From contig CASEAJ010000070.1 of NCBI GenBank assembly GCA_949285425.1, positions 1-64,000 on the forward strand: DNA of 64,000 nt. The letters run 5' to 3'. Below the pieces are notes generated by a model. The model was not told the DNA's origin. It saw only the letters and a list, made by a program, of their open reading frames with translations, and searched no databases. The DNA is from an uncultured Porphyromonadaceae bacterium. GTDB taxonomy: Bacteria > Bacteroidota > Bacteroidia > Bacteroidales > Paludibacteraceae. Positions within the stretch are counted from its first letter, which is position 1; each line of letters starts with the position of its first letter. Of this stretch, positions 34,542-44,285 are shown one piece after another. The translations under genes were made by a program, and so were the position numbers.

Positions 34542-35123
34542 TTACTGTTTTTTACTTTCCTGAAAAGCTTTCATCTGCTCATCATATACCTTTTTGAATT
34601 GAGCCTTGTCAAATGCCGCTTTCAGATTGGCTTCATCCTCAAATGCCTTCATAAGTTGTTCTTCCAAATATTGCTTACCCACCTGCAAACAAACATGATA
34701 ACGGTAGTTCCCGTTTCCTAGGCGAAACAACTTTTCACCAGCCAATTCAGCTCCTGCCAGTGTCTGATCTATGACGGTATAAGCTTGTTCTTCGTACATA
34801 TTGGTCACTTCTATATTTTCCGTAACGGCCATGTTTTTTCCGTAATTATCAATCACTGCCCGTACTTGCACACGTATGGTAGCTGCCAACTCCTGTCTTG
34901 CATTTTGCATGGCCACCTTCTTAGCCATAGACATATCGGGACTTACTCCTTCTTGTACAACACGCCAATATTCCGCATCCGACTGATAAGCTGATCCACT
35001 CAACGGTATGGCCACCTCAATTTCAGAGTTCTCAATTTTAGCCAAAGCCTGATTCGACTTACAACTGTTCATACCACACATAAAGAGTGCAGCCACTCCG
35101 CAAAACAAAAAAAACTGCTTCAT
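34542..35123 (-). CDS. LPP20-like lipoprotein
   Basis: A 193-residue lipoprotein: a signal peptide with a lipobox-like Cys at about residue 21 (CGMNSCKS). The domain resembles the LPP20/FlgT-N fold: AYQSDAEYWRVVQEG, then MAKKVAMQNARQELAATIRV and the late KLFRLGNGNYRYHVCLQV. It closes a six-gene run of secreted proteins, at least two others of which carry the same helix pattern. LPP20-type proteins sit in the outer membrane. Exact role unknown. Confidence 0.65.
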   Translation of the reverse strand: MKQFFLFCGVAALFMCGMNSCKSNQALAKIENSEIEVAIPLSGSAYQSDAEYWRVVQEGVSPDMSMAKKVAMQNARQELAATIRVQVRAVIDNYGKNMAVTENIEVTNMYEEQAYTVIDQTLAGAELAGEKLFRLGNGNYRYHVCLQVGKQYLEEQLMKAFEDEANLKAAFDKAQFKKVYDEQMKAFQESKKQ

Positions 35124-35143
35124 AATTTTTCTTTTTTTAAGGG

Positions 35144-36451
35144 TTAATAATAAATCATTTCATAAGGCAATCGCACTAATAACGTTTCCAACTGACCGTC
35201 TTTCATATTTTTCACCTTCATAGTTCCGACGGATAAAGCTGCCCGCCCACTCTCTTTTCTGCAAGACACCTGCACAGCCTTAAAGTCCACCCGATGGATA
35301 CCCTTACCTATAATAGCATTATCCGAAACAGGTAGAAACAATGTCTGCCGGAAATCAGGACTAGATAGTTGCATGGATGTTATGACAAAACGAGTCTCAT
35401 ACTTGGCACGTACAACAAAGCTTAATATAACAGAATCGGCTATCGTTACAATATCAGTGGTTCCATAAACACAAATTGAGAGTTTTCCTTGCGGTATCAC
35501 TTCTAATCGTTCAACCGACAAGTCAAAATGAAATTGATGCTTGACCGTGTTTCCACCAAAGTTAAAAATCAAATCAATCGTATTTTCATCTTCCGGCAAA
35601 CAACCGGCATAATCATATGTCACCAAAAACGTAGTATCAGGCTGCGGAACAATGGAAATACTACCTGCATATTCGCTACGTGTAACTGGCAAACGGCTTA
35701 CATGCAATTTGCGGCCATTATACATCAAAGCATAAGTGTATCTCCCCAACGATGAAGTAATCGGAACCACTGCTATATTCTTATAAATCAGCCGTAGATT
35801 CTTCTGTAACGAAATAGCTTCCGCCTTACGGGTTTCATCAAAAAAATAAGCAATAAGCGGTTCTATGTCAGTCAAATAACGTGCTATATCATCTACGTTG
35901 TCCAAACCATCAACTTGTGATTTGATGTCTGTCAATTTCTTGTACTTTTCTGCATCATATTGCCGAAACTCTGCAATCAACCTATCACGTTCCGTATGTG
36001 AAAACGGATATTTCAAAAACACATGGTAGGAATATTCCTTCCGCCCTGCATCATAACGTTTCTCCCAATAAAATGCTTCCACATTGGCTATGGTTATGCC
36101 CGATAGAAAAGGCAAACGGGCCGCAACACTTTTCATGTCGGAACGAAATCCTTCGGTATGGACAAAATTACTACCGGCATGGGTCTGTTCGGAAAACGAT
36201 GTGGTTGTTGCCGATATATTGACAGCTACGGCATACACCATTTCATTCTTGATGTTTTCCATACATATTTTCCGCGCCATGTCCAAAGTAGCTGCTTCAG
36301 CCGACATAATCAAATAACCTGGTATTGCCTGTCGAGTCCATTCCGGTTCTTGTTTTGCACTACGTTCTACCACCTTGTATTGTGCAAAAACAGAAAAAAC
36401 GGCCATACAACAGTACAACATCAACACATAAAATCGATACGATACATCCAT
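35144..36451 (-). CDS. Secreted protein with LPP20/FlgT-N-like N-terminal domain
   Basis: A 435-residue secreted protein (signal peptide about 1-23). Residues 25-170 have the pattern EPEWTRQAIPGYLIMSAEAA then LDMARKICMENIKNEMVYAV and YDAGRKEYSYHVFLKYPF, the same order as in the neighbouring LPP20-like lipoprotein. Residues 240-435 look like beta-rich repeats without a recognised family. It lies 20 bases before the LPP20-like gene. Function unknown. Confidence 0.6.
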   Translation of the reverse strand: MDVSYRFYVLMLYCCMAVFSVFAQYKVVERSAKQEPEWTRQAIPGYLIMSAEAATLDMARKICMENIKNEMVYAVAVNISATTTSFSEQTHAGSNFVHTEGFRSDMKSVAARLPFLSGITIANVEAFYWEKRYDAGRKEYSYHVFLKYPFSHTERDRLIAEFRQYDAEKYKKLTDIKSQVDGLDNVDDIARYLTDIEPLIAYFFDETRKAEAISLQKNLRLIYKNIAVVPITSSLGRYTYALMYNGRKLHVSRLPVTRSEYAGSISIVPQPDTTFLVTYDYAGCLPEDENTIDLIFNFGGNTVKHQFHFDLSVERLEVIPQGKLSICVYGTTDIVTIADSVILSFVVRAKYETRFVITSMQLSSPDFRQTLFLPVSDNAIIGKGIHRVDFKAVQVSCRKESGRAALSVGTMKVKNMKDGQLETLLVRLPYEMIYY

Positions 36452-36482
36452 AACACTTTAACTGATTTTCATTTTACGACAA

Positions 36483-37457
36483 TTACCTGGATATTAAACG
36501 ATATAACCACGAATCATCTTCTGTATCTGACGTATGTTCCTCCAACTTCCTCTGACGTTCCGCATATTTATATGACGCTTCCAACTGCATTTTCCGCAAC
36601 ATCACCTCATCTGCACGAGCTTTTTCTGCTAATTCCATTTGTTGTTGCTGTAACTGCCATTCACGCTCATATTGCAATGCTGCTTCTACAGAAATAACTG
36701 AACGAATTGAATCAATCAAATGTCCGACCATTTGAAAATGAGTACTCAACGGATCTACGGTAACTAGCATATCCAAAGCTGCTTCATAGTCCTTCATAGC
36801 TAGTTTTCCCTGAGCTTCCCGAATCGTCCTCATACATTGGACATCCAAGGATTTCAGACACAAGTCTGACATCAGCTCTGCCACAAGCGGATATTCTGCA
36901 ACCGTTTCAGGGATAACAGACAACACGGCAATAGCTTCATCCGTATTTCCCCTATCAGCCAATGATTGGGCTTTTGCTATTAATGCAGGTGTCCTCTCTG
37001 CATAATATTCCACTATTTTTTCCCGTACTCCCATCATAAACGAACGGATTTCCGGCTTACGAGGATTCAGTTGCTTCAAAGCTTTTGTATATGCCCGATT
37101 TTCTGACTTGTCGATTCCTGATACCAGTACCGACTTCTCTGCTACTATAATTTTTTCCAAACGATTGACCACAAACAAGGAAATATCCAAGGTCAGATTG
37201 ACTTGAGGTGGAACTGTCGGTACAGCATCCTTTTCCAGCACCATCACATTTGCTGTTAAAATAAAGTTATCTGATTCCGAACCATAACCATTTGTAGTCA
37301 CTATTTGCAATAGTTTTTGCCCCAACATAGGACGTATACCTTCCGGAATGTCCACTTGCTCCGGCAATAAAGGAGTTACTGCAATATTCCTTTCTTGTGC
37401 TGAAAGAAACAAAGGAAAACAGAAGCATAAAAGCCATGATAAAAAAAACCTGTTCAT
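36483..37457 (-). CDS. Secreted protein, CsgG/FlgT-like N-terminus and helical C-terminus
   Basis: A 324-residue secreted protein (signal peptide about 1-20). The N-terminal half resembles the CsgG/TolB-N/FlgT-M fold: RNIAVTPLLPEQVDIPEGIR, then LGQKLLQIVTTNGYG and FILTANVMVLEKDA. The middle (about 155-245) has TPR-like helical pairs (ALIAKAQSLADRGNTDEAIA), and a coiled-coil rich in Gln, Glu and Ala (about 260-310) follows. It lies 31 bases before the next gene of the run. I infer an envelope scaffold role; no family name is certain. Confidence 0.5.
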   Translation of the reverse strand: MNRFFLSWLLCFCFPLFLSAQERNIAVTPLLPEQVDIPEGIRPMLGQKLLQIVTTNGYGSESDNFILTANVMVLEKDAVPTVPPQVNLTLDISLFVVNRLEKIIVAEKSVLVSGIDKSENRAYTKALKQLNPRKPEIRSFMMGVREKIVEYYAERTPALIAKAQSLADRGNTDEAIAVLSVIPETVAEYPLVAELMSDLCLKSLDVQCMRTIREAQGKLAMKDYEAALDMLVTVDPLSTHFQMVGHLIDSIRSVISVEAALQYEREWQLQQQQMELAEKARADEVMLRKMQLEASYKYAERQRKLEEHTSDTEDDSWLYRLISR

Positions 37458-37469
37458 AAGTTTATTCCT

Positions 37470-38411
37470 TTACTTTTCTCCTATTATCAACTGTGCAAAA
37501 CCCAAACCACGCGTCATCAACTTAGCATCGATTTCATACTGATTACGCAAATGTTTCTGCAATTCACGTAACCATGTCCGTGCATCTAACGCACGGTCCT
37601 GCTCGTTGAATAGCGGAATCATGACCTGTTCAAACATCATAAAATTTTCAGACATGTCAACCAAATTATAACGTCCTCCTACAGCATGATCAGCCATCCA
37701 ATTTTCTATTATCTCGGTCAATTCCATACCATCATATTCTGTTTCCAAACCATATTCCAACGTATCCCATGCACGTATCATAACAGAAACTTCACGACCG
37801 TATTCAAAAAGTCGATCAAAATGACTTTGTAATTGTGAATTGAAATTATCCAAATGTTGCAACACTGCTTCTTCCAACAAGACAGGCAACTCTGCACTAA
37901 ATGTAGGAGCACTTGTCCCAGATGCACCGGCAATCTGTACATTTGTATAGGCATCCAAACCTTGCAGATTGAAGGTAAGAGAACGTTTGGGACCGGTTTG
38001 GTTCAACGTCCATGTCAACTGCATCCATATGTCCGCTTTAGCAGTCCGTTTCAAGCGGTCTATCGGTGATTCGGCAACAGAACTCCCCACATGACTTGTC
38101 AACATTGCACTTTCCGACTCCGTAAAGTCCATCGATTTGAGCGAAGATTCCAGATTTTTCAACGGGAAACCTCGTTCGGCCATAAGTTCATTAATTTTAC
38201 TAATTACCAAAAGCAAATCTGCATTTTCCATCAATGCCTTTTTATAATCAGGATAAGTCACCACATCGCCATTCACTTCCATTGTCTGCATATAGCCATT
38301 CTGGTTACACCACAAATCACTCGGAACTACCATGATAATCGGCTTTTTTGCTTGAGACATTGCAAGCAAACACATACAGACAGAAAAAAATAAAAAAAGA
38401 CTTCTCTTCAT
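37470..38411 (-). CDS. Secreted protein of the Bacteroidales DUF6175-like type
   Basis: A 313-residue secreted protein with a signal peptide (about 1-20, ending AMSQA). It continues with KKPIIMVVPSDLWCNQNGYM, a beginning reminiscent of TolB-N/CsgG-like folds, then ADIWMQLTWTLNQTGPKRSL and GLDAYTNVQIAGASG. I associate it with DUF6175, from memory and with limited certainty. The start at 38411 is chosen for the signal peptide. It lies 12 bases before the 36483-37457 gene. Confidence 0.5.
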   Translation of the reverse strand: MKRSLFLFFSVCMCLLAMSQAKKPIIMVVPSDLWCNQNGYMQTMEVNGDVVTYPDYKKALMENADLLLVISKINELMAERGFPLKNLESSLKSMDFTESESAMLTSHVGSSVAESPIDRLKRTAKADIWMQLTWTLNQTGPKRSLTFNLQGLDAYTNVQIAGASGTSAPTFSAELPVLLEEAVLQHLDNFNSQLQSHFDRLFEYGREVSVMIRAWDTLEYGLETEYDGMELTEIIENWMADHAVGGRYNLVDMSENFMMFEQVMIPLFNEQDRALDARTWLRELQKHLRNQYEIDAKLMTRGLGFAQLIIGEK

Positions 38412-38433
38412 TGTATGATATTTCTTTTTCCTT

Positions 38434-38961
38434 TTAGAAACCCGCATTCAAAGCCCGTACAATACCTGCATTTTCCAATTCTTTCCGCAAAGCATCTTTC
38501 AAGACAACAACTACAATCCCCACCTTATATTCTTTTCCCACTTTTATCAAATCATCAGAATTCGGAATGCCATTATTTACCAATGAGACAAAACGCATAT
38601 AACGCCCGCCGTCCTTGAAAAACTCATCAAAATAGGCCACATTCTCAAGCTCTGTTTCATAATCTGTTACCAAAGGCTTTTGTCCCGGCAATCGAGTACC
38701 ATCGGTCGATGCTGCATAACCTTTAAAAATAATACCGTGAACAGCATTTTTCTGAGCTTGTGCAACCGCTTTATCTATCTTTTTCGCATAAGTCCAAACC
38801 TTTATTATACACGAGCCTTGTTTTCCTTGTCCTACCGTCGGCTCTATTTCATAACGCCATTGAAAAGTATCCTTGTCTTGTTTGTTTTTTCTGGCAAACG
38901 TTTCGGGAATAAATAGAAACAATATACCTAAGCAAACAAATATTTTCATTTTCACAGTCAT
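38434..38961 (-). CDS. Secreted protein with FlgT/LPP20-like helix motif
   Basis: A 175-residue secreted protein (signal peptide about 1-22; ATG at 38961 or 38949). The central stretch KIDKAVAQAQKNAVHGIIFK has the Ala/Asn helix pattern seen in LPP20 and FlgT N-domains. A later stretch (about 100-165) holds DEFFKDGGRYMRFVSLVN and YKVGIVVVVLKDALRKELE. It lies 22 bases before the next gene of the secreted-protein run. Function unknown. Confidence 0.5.
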   Translation of the reverse strand: MTVKMKIFVCLGILFLFIPETFARKNKQDKDTFQWRYEIEPTVGQGKQGSCIIKVWTYAKKIDKAVAQAQKNAVHGIIFKGYAASTDGTRLPGQKPLVTDYETELENVAYFDEFFKDGGRYMRFVSLVNNGIPNSDDLIKVGKEYKVGIVVVVLKDALRKELENAGIVRALNAGF

Positions 38962-38991
38962 TTGCTTTCCACTTTTACTTTTAACATTATG

Positions 38992-39023
38992 GGATATAGC
39001 TCAGTATAATCCAAGCTATATCC
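38992..39023 (-). promoter_or_regulatory. Hairpin inside the secreted-protein operon
   Basis: GGATATAGCT / AGCTATATCC, a ten-bp perfect stem in the 70-base gap before the 38434-38961 gene. No T-run follows on the minus strand, so it may stabilise or attenuate the transcript rather than end it. Confidence 0.4.
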
Positions 39024-39031
39024 AACTATTT

Positions 39032-40396
39032 TTATTCTTCAACCTCTTGATTTTCTCCTACATTAGCCGTTTTTTTATCCAATTTTCCTTCAAGGAGCAA
39101 CATTCCCGGCATCAATTTTTTTGTTCCTGTCAGCAAAGTAGCTGTCAATTGTTTTGCATTTTCATCTGACACAGTTATATCCTCTTCAGACACCATATAA
39201 CGGTTATCCCAAATTTGTCCTTTAGCAGGCTTCAACGTACCTACCTTTTTATAAATCGTACGACCATTTTCATCTTGCTGCTTTTCCAACACTTGAAATT
39301 TACTTTTCGGAGTAATACCTTCTTTCGTCCCGATATAGGCACGATATCCGACAAATTTTCCTTTATCATTGGTTACTATTTCTGCAATAGGCGTTTTCAC
39401 CTGAAACTCCGGATATTTTTTCTGAAGATTCACTATGTTCTTATCCAAAGTACGTGTACAGGTAACCAGCATCTGTTCACTCTGACTTTTTTGTGAATAC
39501 ATGGTTCCTTTATCCGTATATTGTTCGTATTTACCTATATATTTCATTTTAAAACTTGTTGTATCCGCCCAGAATGCATTCACTCTATTACTATCATTCG
39601 CTGTATAATAATTTTCATAAAACATGGTAGCGGCTTCCTCATTCCAATCCAATTGGAACAAATAAGAGTTGATACGTACAACGAAACCGCTTATGTTCAG
39701 CATATCTGTGATATCACCCAATAAACCAGCCGATGCATTCACCAAACTTCCTGTCGATGCCACCAATCCACCCAATGCAGCTCCCGATTCTCCAAACAAA
39801 CCAAGAACTTCATTTGCGGCATCGCCTACAACTTGTGCTGTTTCACCTACCATGCGCGAAGTTTCGGCCACAATTTCAGCTCGTTGCTGATGATCCACAT
39901 ACGATATATCATTAACCAAAACAAAAGTTTTATTCAACAATTCTTCACCGGCATCTGCCAACATAGACTTACCCCTAACTGTCTGCAATGCCTGCTGAAC
40001 ATCCAAAATAGTAGCATCATAATAACCACGTTCTTCTATTAGCTTCATATCAAAACCAGTCTCCGTTCCATTGAACCAATTATTCACCAAGAAATTCGCA
40101 AATCGTGAATTAACCATATACTGTTCCAACTGAGAAGACAAATCAGCCTTACGATCGGCATGAGGTGTTCCATTCAAAAAAGTTATACCCAAATCGTTGT
40201 TATCATATTTATCTGGGAATGGCATGTTTTTTACAGCTTCTTGGATTTCTGTACTGAAAGAATCGGCAGGATGAACAACCGTCAACATTGTTATTGAACT
40301 ACGGCGATATTTTTCATCCAAACTATTTGCGCGAACGGAAACAATCAATCCGCAAAAAATAATGAGCAAAAACGTCAAGAATAAATTTCTTTTCAT
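39032..40396 (-). CDS. Large secreted protein heading the operon
   Basis: A 454-residue secreted protein (signal peptide about 1-23, ending VRANS). The middle (about 165-235) has a Gly/Ala/Ser-rich hydrophobic stretch (GESGAALGGLVASTGSLVNA). The C-terminal part (about 325-440) looks beta-rich, with YRAYIGTKEGITPKSKFQVL and VGTLKPAKGQIWDNRY, resembling FlgT C-domain-like envelope modules. It is the first gene of the run; ATG at 40396 begins the signal peptide. Family not recognised with certainty. Confidence 0.5.
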   Translation of the reverse strand: MKRNLFLTFLLIIFCGLIVSVRANSLDEKYRRSSITMLTVVHPADSFSTEIQEAVKNMPFPDKYDNNDLGITFLNGTPHADRKADLSSQLEQYMVNSRFANFLVNNWFNGTETGFDMKLIEERGYYDATILDVQQALQTVRGKSMLADAGEELLNKTFVLVNDISYVDHQQRAEIVAETSRMVGETAQVVGDAANEVLGLFGESGAALGGLVASTGSLVNASAGLLGDITDMLNISGFVVRINSYLFQLDWNEEAATMFYENYYTANDSNRVNAFWADTTSFKMKYIGKYEQYTDKGTMYSQKSQSEQMLVTCTRTLDKNIVNLQKKYPEFQVKTPIAEIVTNDKGKFVGYRAYIGTKEGITPKSKFQVLEKQQDENGRTIYKKVGTLKPAKGQIWDNRYMVSEEDITVSDENAKQLTATLLTGTKKLMPGMLLLEGKLDKKTANVGENQEVEE

Positions 40397-40507
40397 AGAC
40401 TGTAAAATAATAATGTAAAACACAAAGGATATTACTTAAATATAAATCAGAAACAGGCTTTTCTTTAATCAAAAGTTCTCTTTCTCACATAAGAAAAAAC
40501 AATTAAA

Positions 40508-40559
40508 ATAATTCCGGCAAGTACCAATACGGAACCATAACCGCATTTGCCGGAATTAT
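40508..40559 (-). terminator. Hairpin terminator after the lipoprotein gene
   Basis: ATAATTCCGGCAA / TTGCCGGAATTAT, a 13-bp perfect stem with a 26-base loop, then TTTTAATT on the minus strand. Confidence 0.6.
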
Positions 40560-40585
40560 CTTATACAGTTCTTCTGTAAATCATT

Positions 40586-41044
40586 TTATTCCCAAGTAAT
40601 AGGCATATTCGAAAATGTAAGTTCCTGAACCGAACCACTATTACTGGGATTTACATTAATGATTACTTTATCAAATTTTTTCAAACTTGTATCTACATTT
40701 TTCAACGTAGTATAATCCCCTTCGTAACCAACTCTTACTTCAACATCTTTCGGAGTATCCACATTTCCCACATAACTCGTACGATAGGTTTCTCCATTTC
40801 CAAACGCTTTTAACTCACCAAAATAAAAACGAGACACATTACCTATACTAGTAACCCACACACAAATTTCTACATTTCCTGTGCTTGCATCTCCTACACA
40901 ACTATAACCCCCTATTTCCAAATCATCAGAAAAAGGATTGACATAAGTACACTTTGAATCAGAATCAACATCCTCTTTTGATTCACAACTGCTAAAACCT
41001 ATTGCCGAAATAAGAGCAGCAACAAACATAATTTTCTTTACCAT
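40586..41044 (-). CDS. Hypothetical small lipoprotein
   Basis: A 152-residue protein with a lipoprotein signal (lipobox-like GFSSC; Cys at about residue 20) followed by an acidic linker (ESKEDVDSDS) and a compact, probably beta-rich domain with Cys pairs and aromatic residues. It is separated from the secreted-protein operon by a terminator and likely has its own promoter (TATTTTTG at 41257-41264 on the minus strand). No family recognised. Confidence 0.6.
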   Translation of the reverse strand: MVKKIMFVAALISAIGFSSCESKEDVDSDSKCTYVNPFSDDLEIGGYSCVGDASTGNVEICVWVTSIGNVSRFYFGELKAFGNGETYRTSYVGNVDTPKDVEVRVGYEGDYTTLKNVDTSLKKFDKVIINVNPSNSGSVQELTFSNMPITWE

Positions 41045-41363
41045 AGAGAAAAAAATTAAAAATTAAACAATTGATAATTAAATTAATATAACAAGCATAA
41101 AAATACAATTGAATTTTTTACCATTTCATAACTACACTTTCTTCAGTTCGACAGAAAAAAATCAAAATATAAAAAACGAATCATAAACACTATATTTCAA
41201 ACACTTAACAACTAAAAAAGAAACTATACATAAAACAAACTTCATATACAACGCTGCAAAAATATAAAATAATTTCAATTAATGAAATATTAAATAAAAT
41301 ATTATTTCATTTTATTAAAATACATTCCATTTATTATTGGGTGAAAAACACTACATTAAAACT
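41045..41363. other. Very AT-rich divergent promoter region
   Basis: About 320 bases, strikingly AT-rich, between the lipoprotein gene and the XRE regulator. It contains the perfect dyad ATTTCA-N5-TGAAAT (41272-41288), followed by ATTTCATTTTATTAAAAT, which could be operator sites for the XRE protein. No other feature seen. Confidence 0.5.
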
Positions 41364-41729
41364 ATGAAACGCAAAAAAGAGCTTGGGCCTCACCCTGTCA
41401 TAGAGAACCTGCGCAAAATAATGACAGACAAAAAGATAACCCAATACAAAATGGCAGAATACGCAGGAGTAGAACCTTCTCAATTCAGCAAAATAATGAA
41501 TGGAAGTATTCAGATAAGTTTATGGCAAATTTCAAATATTGCAATAAATTTAAACATGAATATTATTGATGTCTTTACATATCCCGACAAATACAGCAAA
41601 CAAGAGCCGAAACAACAAAACAATGATGACTTGAAAACCACACTGACCATCGAACTCAAGGCCGAAACAAAAAAGAAAATTCTGAGCGCATTATTCAACA
41701 AAGAGGATTTAGAGATTCTTAACAAATGA
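41364..41729 (+). CDS. XRE-family helix-turn-helix regulator
   Basis: A 121-residue DNA-binding protein. The Cro/CI-type HTH covers about residues 10-70 (ITQYKMAEYAGVEPSQFSKI, then NGSIQISLWQISNIAINLN). The C-terminal 45 residues are Lys/Gln/Glu-rich and helical. ATG at 41364 is chosen over a TTG at 41337. The divergent neighbour is the small lipoprotein, with a candidate operator between them. Confidence 0.85.
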   Translation: MKRKKELGPHPVIENLRKIMTDKKITQYKMAEYAGVEPSQFSKIMNGSIQISLWQISNIAINLNMNIIDVFTYPDKYSKQEPKQQNNDDLKTTLTIELKAETKKKILSALFNKEDLEILNK

Positions 41730-41806
41730 ACCGCCCATACAAAAAACAATGATAAAAACAAAGAATTACAGGCCAGACGAATCTGAAACGAGAAGAAACT
41801 AAATAT

Positions 41807-41863
41807 AAAGACAGGCCGGCCTCAAACTTTACTATAAAAGTTTGAGGCCGGCCTGTCTTTTTC
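41807..41863. terminator. Strong bidirectional terminator
   Basis: A 24-bp perfect stem (41807-41830 with 41837-41860; core AGGCCGGCCTCAAACTTT) and a six-base loop, between the converging XRE and sufD genes. Confidence 0.88.
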
Positions 41864-41883
41864 AATAGGCAATCGCTGCCACA

Positions 41884-43218
41884 TTATTTGCAAATGACGC
41901 AACCATCGCACTTCGAGGTGCCATGGCGCAAACGTTTTTCCACCAGCATGCGAATGCGGTCTTGCAACAAGTCTATGTTGATATGTTCAATGATATCGGC
42001 CGTAAAAGCGAACATAAGCAGTAAACGGGCTTCCTGCTTTGAAATGCCACGCGAACGAAGATAGAACAAAGCTTCTTCATCCAGCTGACCGATAGTTGCT
42101 CCGTGCGAGCATTTCACATCATCGGCATAGATTTCGAGCTGCGGTTTCGTACGCATGCGCGCTTCCTTGCTCAGCAAAAGGTTCTTGTTGCTTTGATAGG
42201 CCTGCGTTTTCTGTGCATCCTGTGCCACAACCAGGCGACCGGTGAAGCCACCGAACGAAGCATCGTCCAGCACATATTTGAACAGTTCGTTGCTGTGGCA
42301 ATTAGGTTTGTTATGCAGAATGGAAGTAAAGTTGTCGACCCGTTGTTCCCGGTCGCTCAATGCCATGCCGCACAGCATAGTTTCGCAATGTTCGCCTTCC
42401 AGGGCAATTTCAATCGTATTGCGGGTCACACCGTTATGCAGGGTTATCACGTTACCCAACACATGCGACCCCTCCTGCTGTTCAATGAGCAAAGTGGAAA
42501 GGTTGGTGTTCTTTTCACTCGTATTCTCCAGTTTGTAATGCTCGTAAGAAGCCCCTTTGCCCACAAACACCTCTGTAACCCGGTTGGCCAGGAAACGGAC
42601 ATCATCCATTGTGTGGTCGCACACCAGTACGGCAGCTTTGGCTCCCTGCTCCAACACAACCACATTATGACTGTTGGCCATAAAGTCGACATCCGAACGC
42701 ATGATGTTCACTATCTGCAGCGGCTTGTCAAGCACTACGTTTTCAGGCACATAAACAAAGAAACCATCTTGTGCAAAAGCCGTGTTGAAGGCCACTATTC
42801 CATCGCGTTTTTTTTGCGTGAGACGAGCATAATAGCGTTCCACCAAAGCCGGTTCGCGTTCGGCCACTTCTTTGAGACTGCCCACAATGACGCCTTCGGG
42901 CAGGACAGCCGTGTTCTTTGCCGGGAAAAACACATCGTTCACCACAAAATAGAGATAAGAACTGATGCCCGGCACATCGCACTTGAAGGCTCTGTAAGGA
43001 TCAACCGGAATGGAGAGCCGGTTGATGTTCAAGCCGTAGTCCACCGACAAGGGCTCACGCAAGTCGGTATACAAATAATGCTCCTGCCTGTTGGTTGGGA
43101 ATCCCAGTTCTTCAAACAAGGCAAAGGCCTCATCGCGGTAACGGTTCATTACCTCCGCCGAATGCTTTTTCAGAACCGGAGCAAACTCTTTATATAAATC
43201 AATATACGGTTTTTCCAT
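41884..43218 (-). CDS. sufD: Fe-S cluster assembly protein SufD
   Basis: A 444-residue SufD, the scaffold partner of SufB in the SufBC2D complex. The beta-helix core ends in the family stretch DDVKCSHGATIGQLDEEALFY, RSRGISKQEARLLLMFAF. ATG at 43218 is chosen; the in-frame region upstream to 43338 lacks family similarity. It lies 245 bases behind sufC, an unusually large gap for this operon. Confidence 0.95.
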   Translation of the reverse strand: MEKPYIDLYKEFAPVLKKHSAEVMNRYRDEAFALFEELGFPTNRQEHYLYTDLREPLSVDYGLNINRLSIPVDPYRAFKCDVPGISSYLYFVVNDVFFPAKNTAVLPEGVIVGSLKEVAEREPALVERYYARLTQKKRDGIVAFNTAFAQDGFFVYVPENVVLDKPLQIVNIMRSDVDFMANSHNVVVLEQGAKAAVLVCDHTMDDVRFLANRVTEVFVGKGASYEHYKLENTSEKNTNLSTLLIEQQEGSHVLGNVITLHNGVTRNTIEIALEGEHCETMLCGMALSDREQRVDNFTSILHNKPNCHSNELFKYVLDDASFGGFTGRLVVAQDAQKTQAYQSNKNLLLSKEARMRTKPQLEIYADDVKCSHGATIGQLDEEALFYLRSRGISKQEARLLLMFAFTADIIEHINIDLLQDRIRMLVEKRLRHGTSKCDGCVICK

Positions 43219-43463
43219 AAACATACATAAGGTGGGGTCTGTAAAATCCCCGCCATAAAAAGAAGTTATACATTGACAGTGTATCATAATGAGCCATCTA
43301 CTGCGTTGCTTTCGACATTCGGCTTCGGCCACGTACAAAAATACGCTCTCTCAGCCTCAGCCTCAGTCTCAGCGCCTTGTATCTTACTCATTCTGATACA
43401 CCTTATCAGAAAAATGAGTCTTAGTGCATTTTGACACACCCACCAATAAAAGAAAGCATCAGG

Positions 43464-44213
43464 TCAATCCTTCAGCCAGTCATAGCCTTTTTCTTCCAGT
43501 TCAAGTGCCAGTTCCTTGCCACCTGTCTTCACTATGCGGCCGTTATACAGCACATGAACGAAATCGGGCACAATGTAGTCCAGCAGACGCTGATAGTGCG
43601 TAATGACAATGCTGGCATTGTCCGGACGTTTCAGTTTGTTCACTCCGTTTGCCACAATGCGCAGCGCATCAATGTCGAGCCCCGAGTCCGTTTCGTCCAG
43701 GATGGCCAACCGGGGTTCGAGCATTGCCATCTGGAATATCTCGTTACGTTTTTTTTCTCCGCCCGAGAAGCCCTCGTTTACAGAACGGTTAGTCAATTTG
43801 TTGTCCATTTCCACCAGTTCCTTCTTCTCACGCATCATGCGCAGGAAGTCCGAAGCCGACAGAGGTTCCTGGTTTCTGTACTTGCGCTGCTCGTTCACGG
43901 CCGTACGCATGAAGTTGACCATGCTCACACCGGGTATTTCCACCGGATACTGAAAACTGAGGAACACTCCTTCGCGGGCACGGTCCTCGGGAGCAAGAGC
44001 CAACAGGTCTTTTCCTCCAAAAAGAACGGTTCCGTCGGTCACCGTAAACTCTTCACGACCGGTCAGTACCGAAGCCAGCGTCGACTTGCCGGCACCGTTC
44101 GGTCCCATAATGGCATGTACCTCACCTTCGTTTATCTCGAGGTTCAGGCCTTTCAATATTTCCTTGCCGTTGATATTGGCATGGAGATTCTTTATTTCAA
44201 GCAATTTTTTCAT
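43464..44213 (-). CDS. sufC: Fe-S cluster assembly ATPase SufC
   Basis: A 249-residue ABC-type ATPase that powers the SufBCD scaffold. Walker A is GPNGAGKSTLASVL (about 34-47), the signature is GFSGGEKKRNEIFQMAML and Walker B is LAILDETDSGLDIDALR. ATG at 44213 gives MKKLLEIKNLHA, the normal start. It lies 72 bases after sufB. Confidence 0.97.
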   Translation of the reverse strand: MKKLLEIKNLHANINGKEILKGLNLEINEGEVHAIMGPNGAGKSTLASVLTGREEFTVTDGTVLFGGKDLLALAPEDRAREGVFLSFQYPVEIPGVSMVNFMRTAVNEQRKYRNQEPLSASDFLRMMREKKELVEMDNKLTNRSVNEGFSGGEKKRNEIFQMAMLEPRLAILDETDSGLDIDALRIVANGVNKLKRPDNASIVITHYQRLLDYIVPDFVHVLYNGRIVKTGGKELALELEEKGYDWLKD

Positions 44214-44285
44214 ATTACATATATTTTTCCGACACCGTCTGCCGGGCAGCAAGCCGGCCGTGTCTTGATTGCACTTCAAAAAAAA

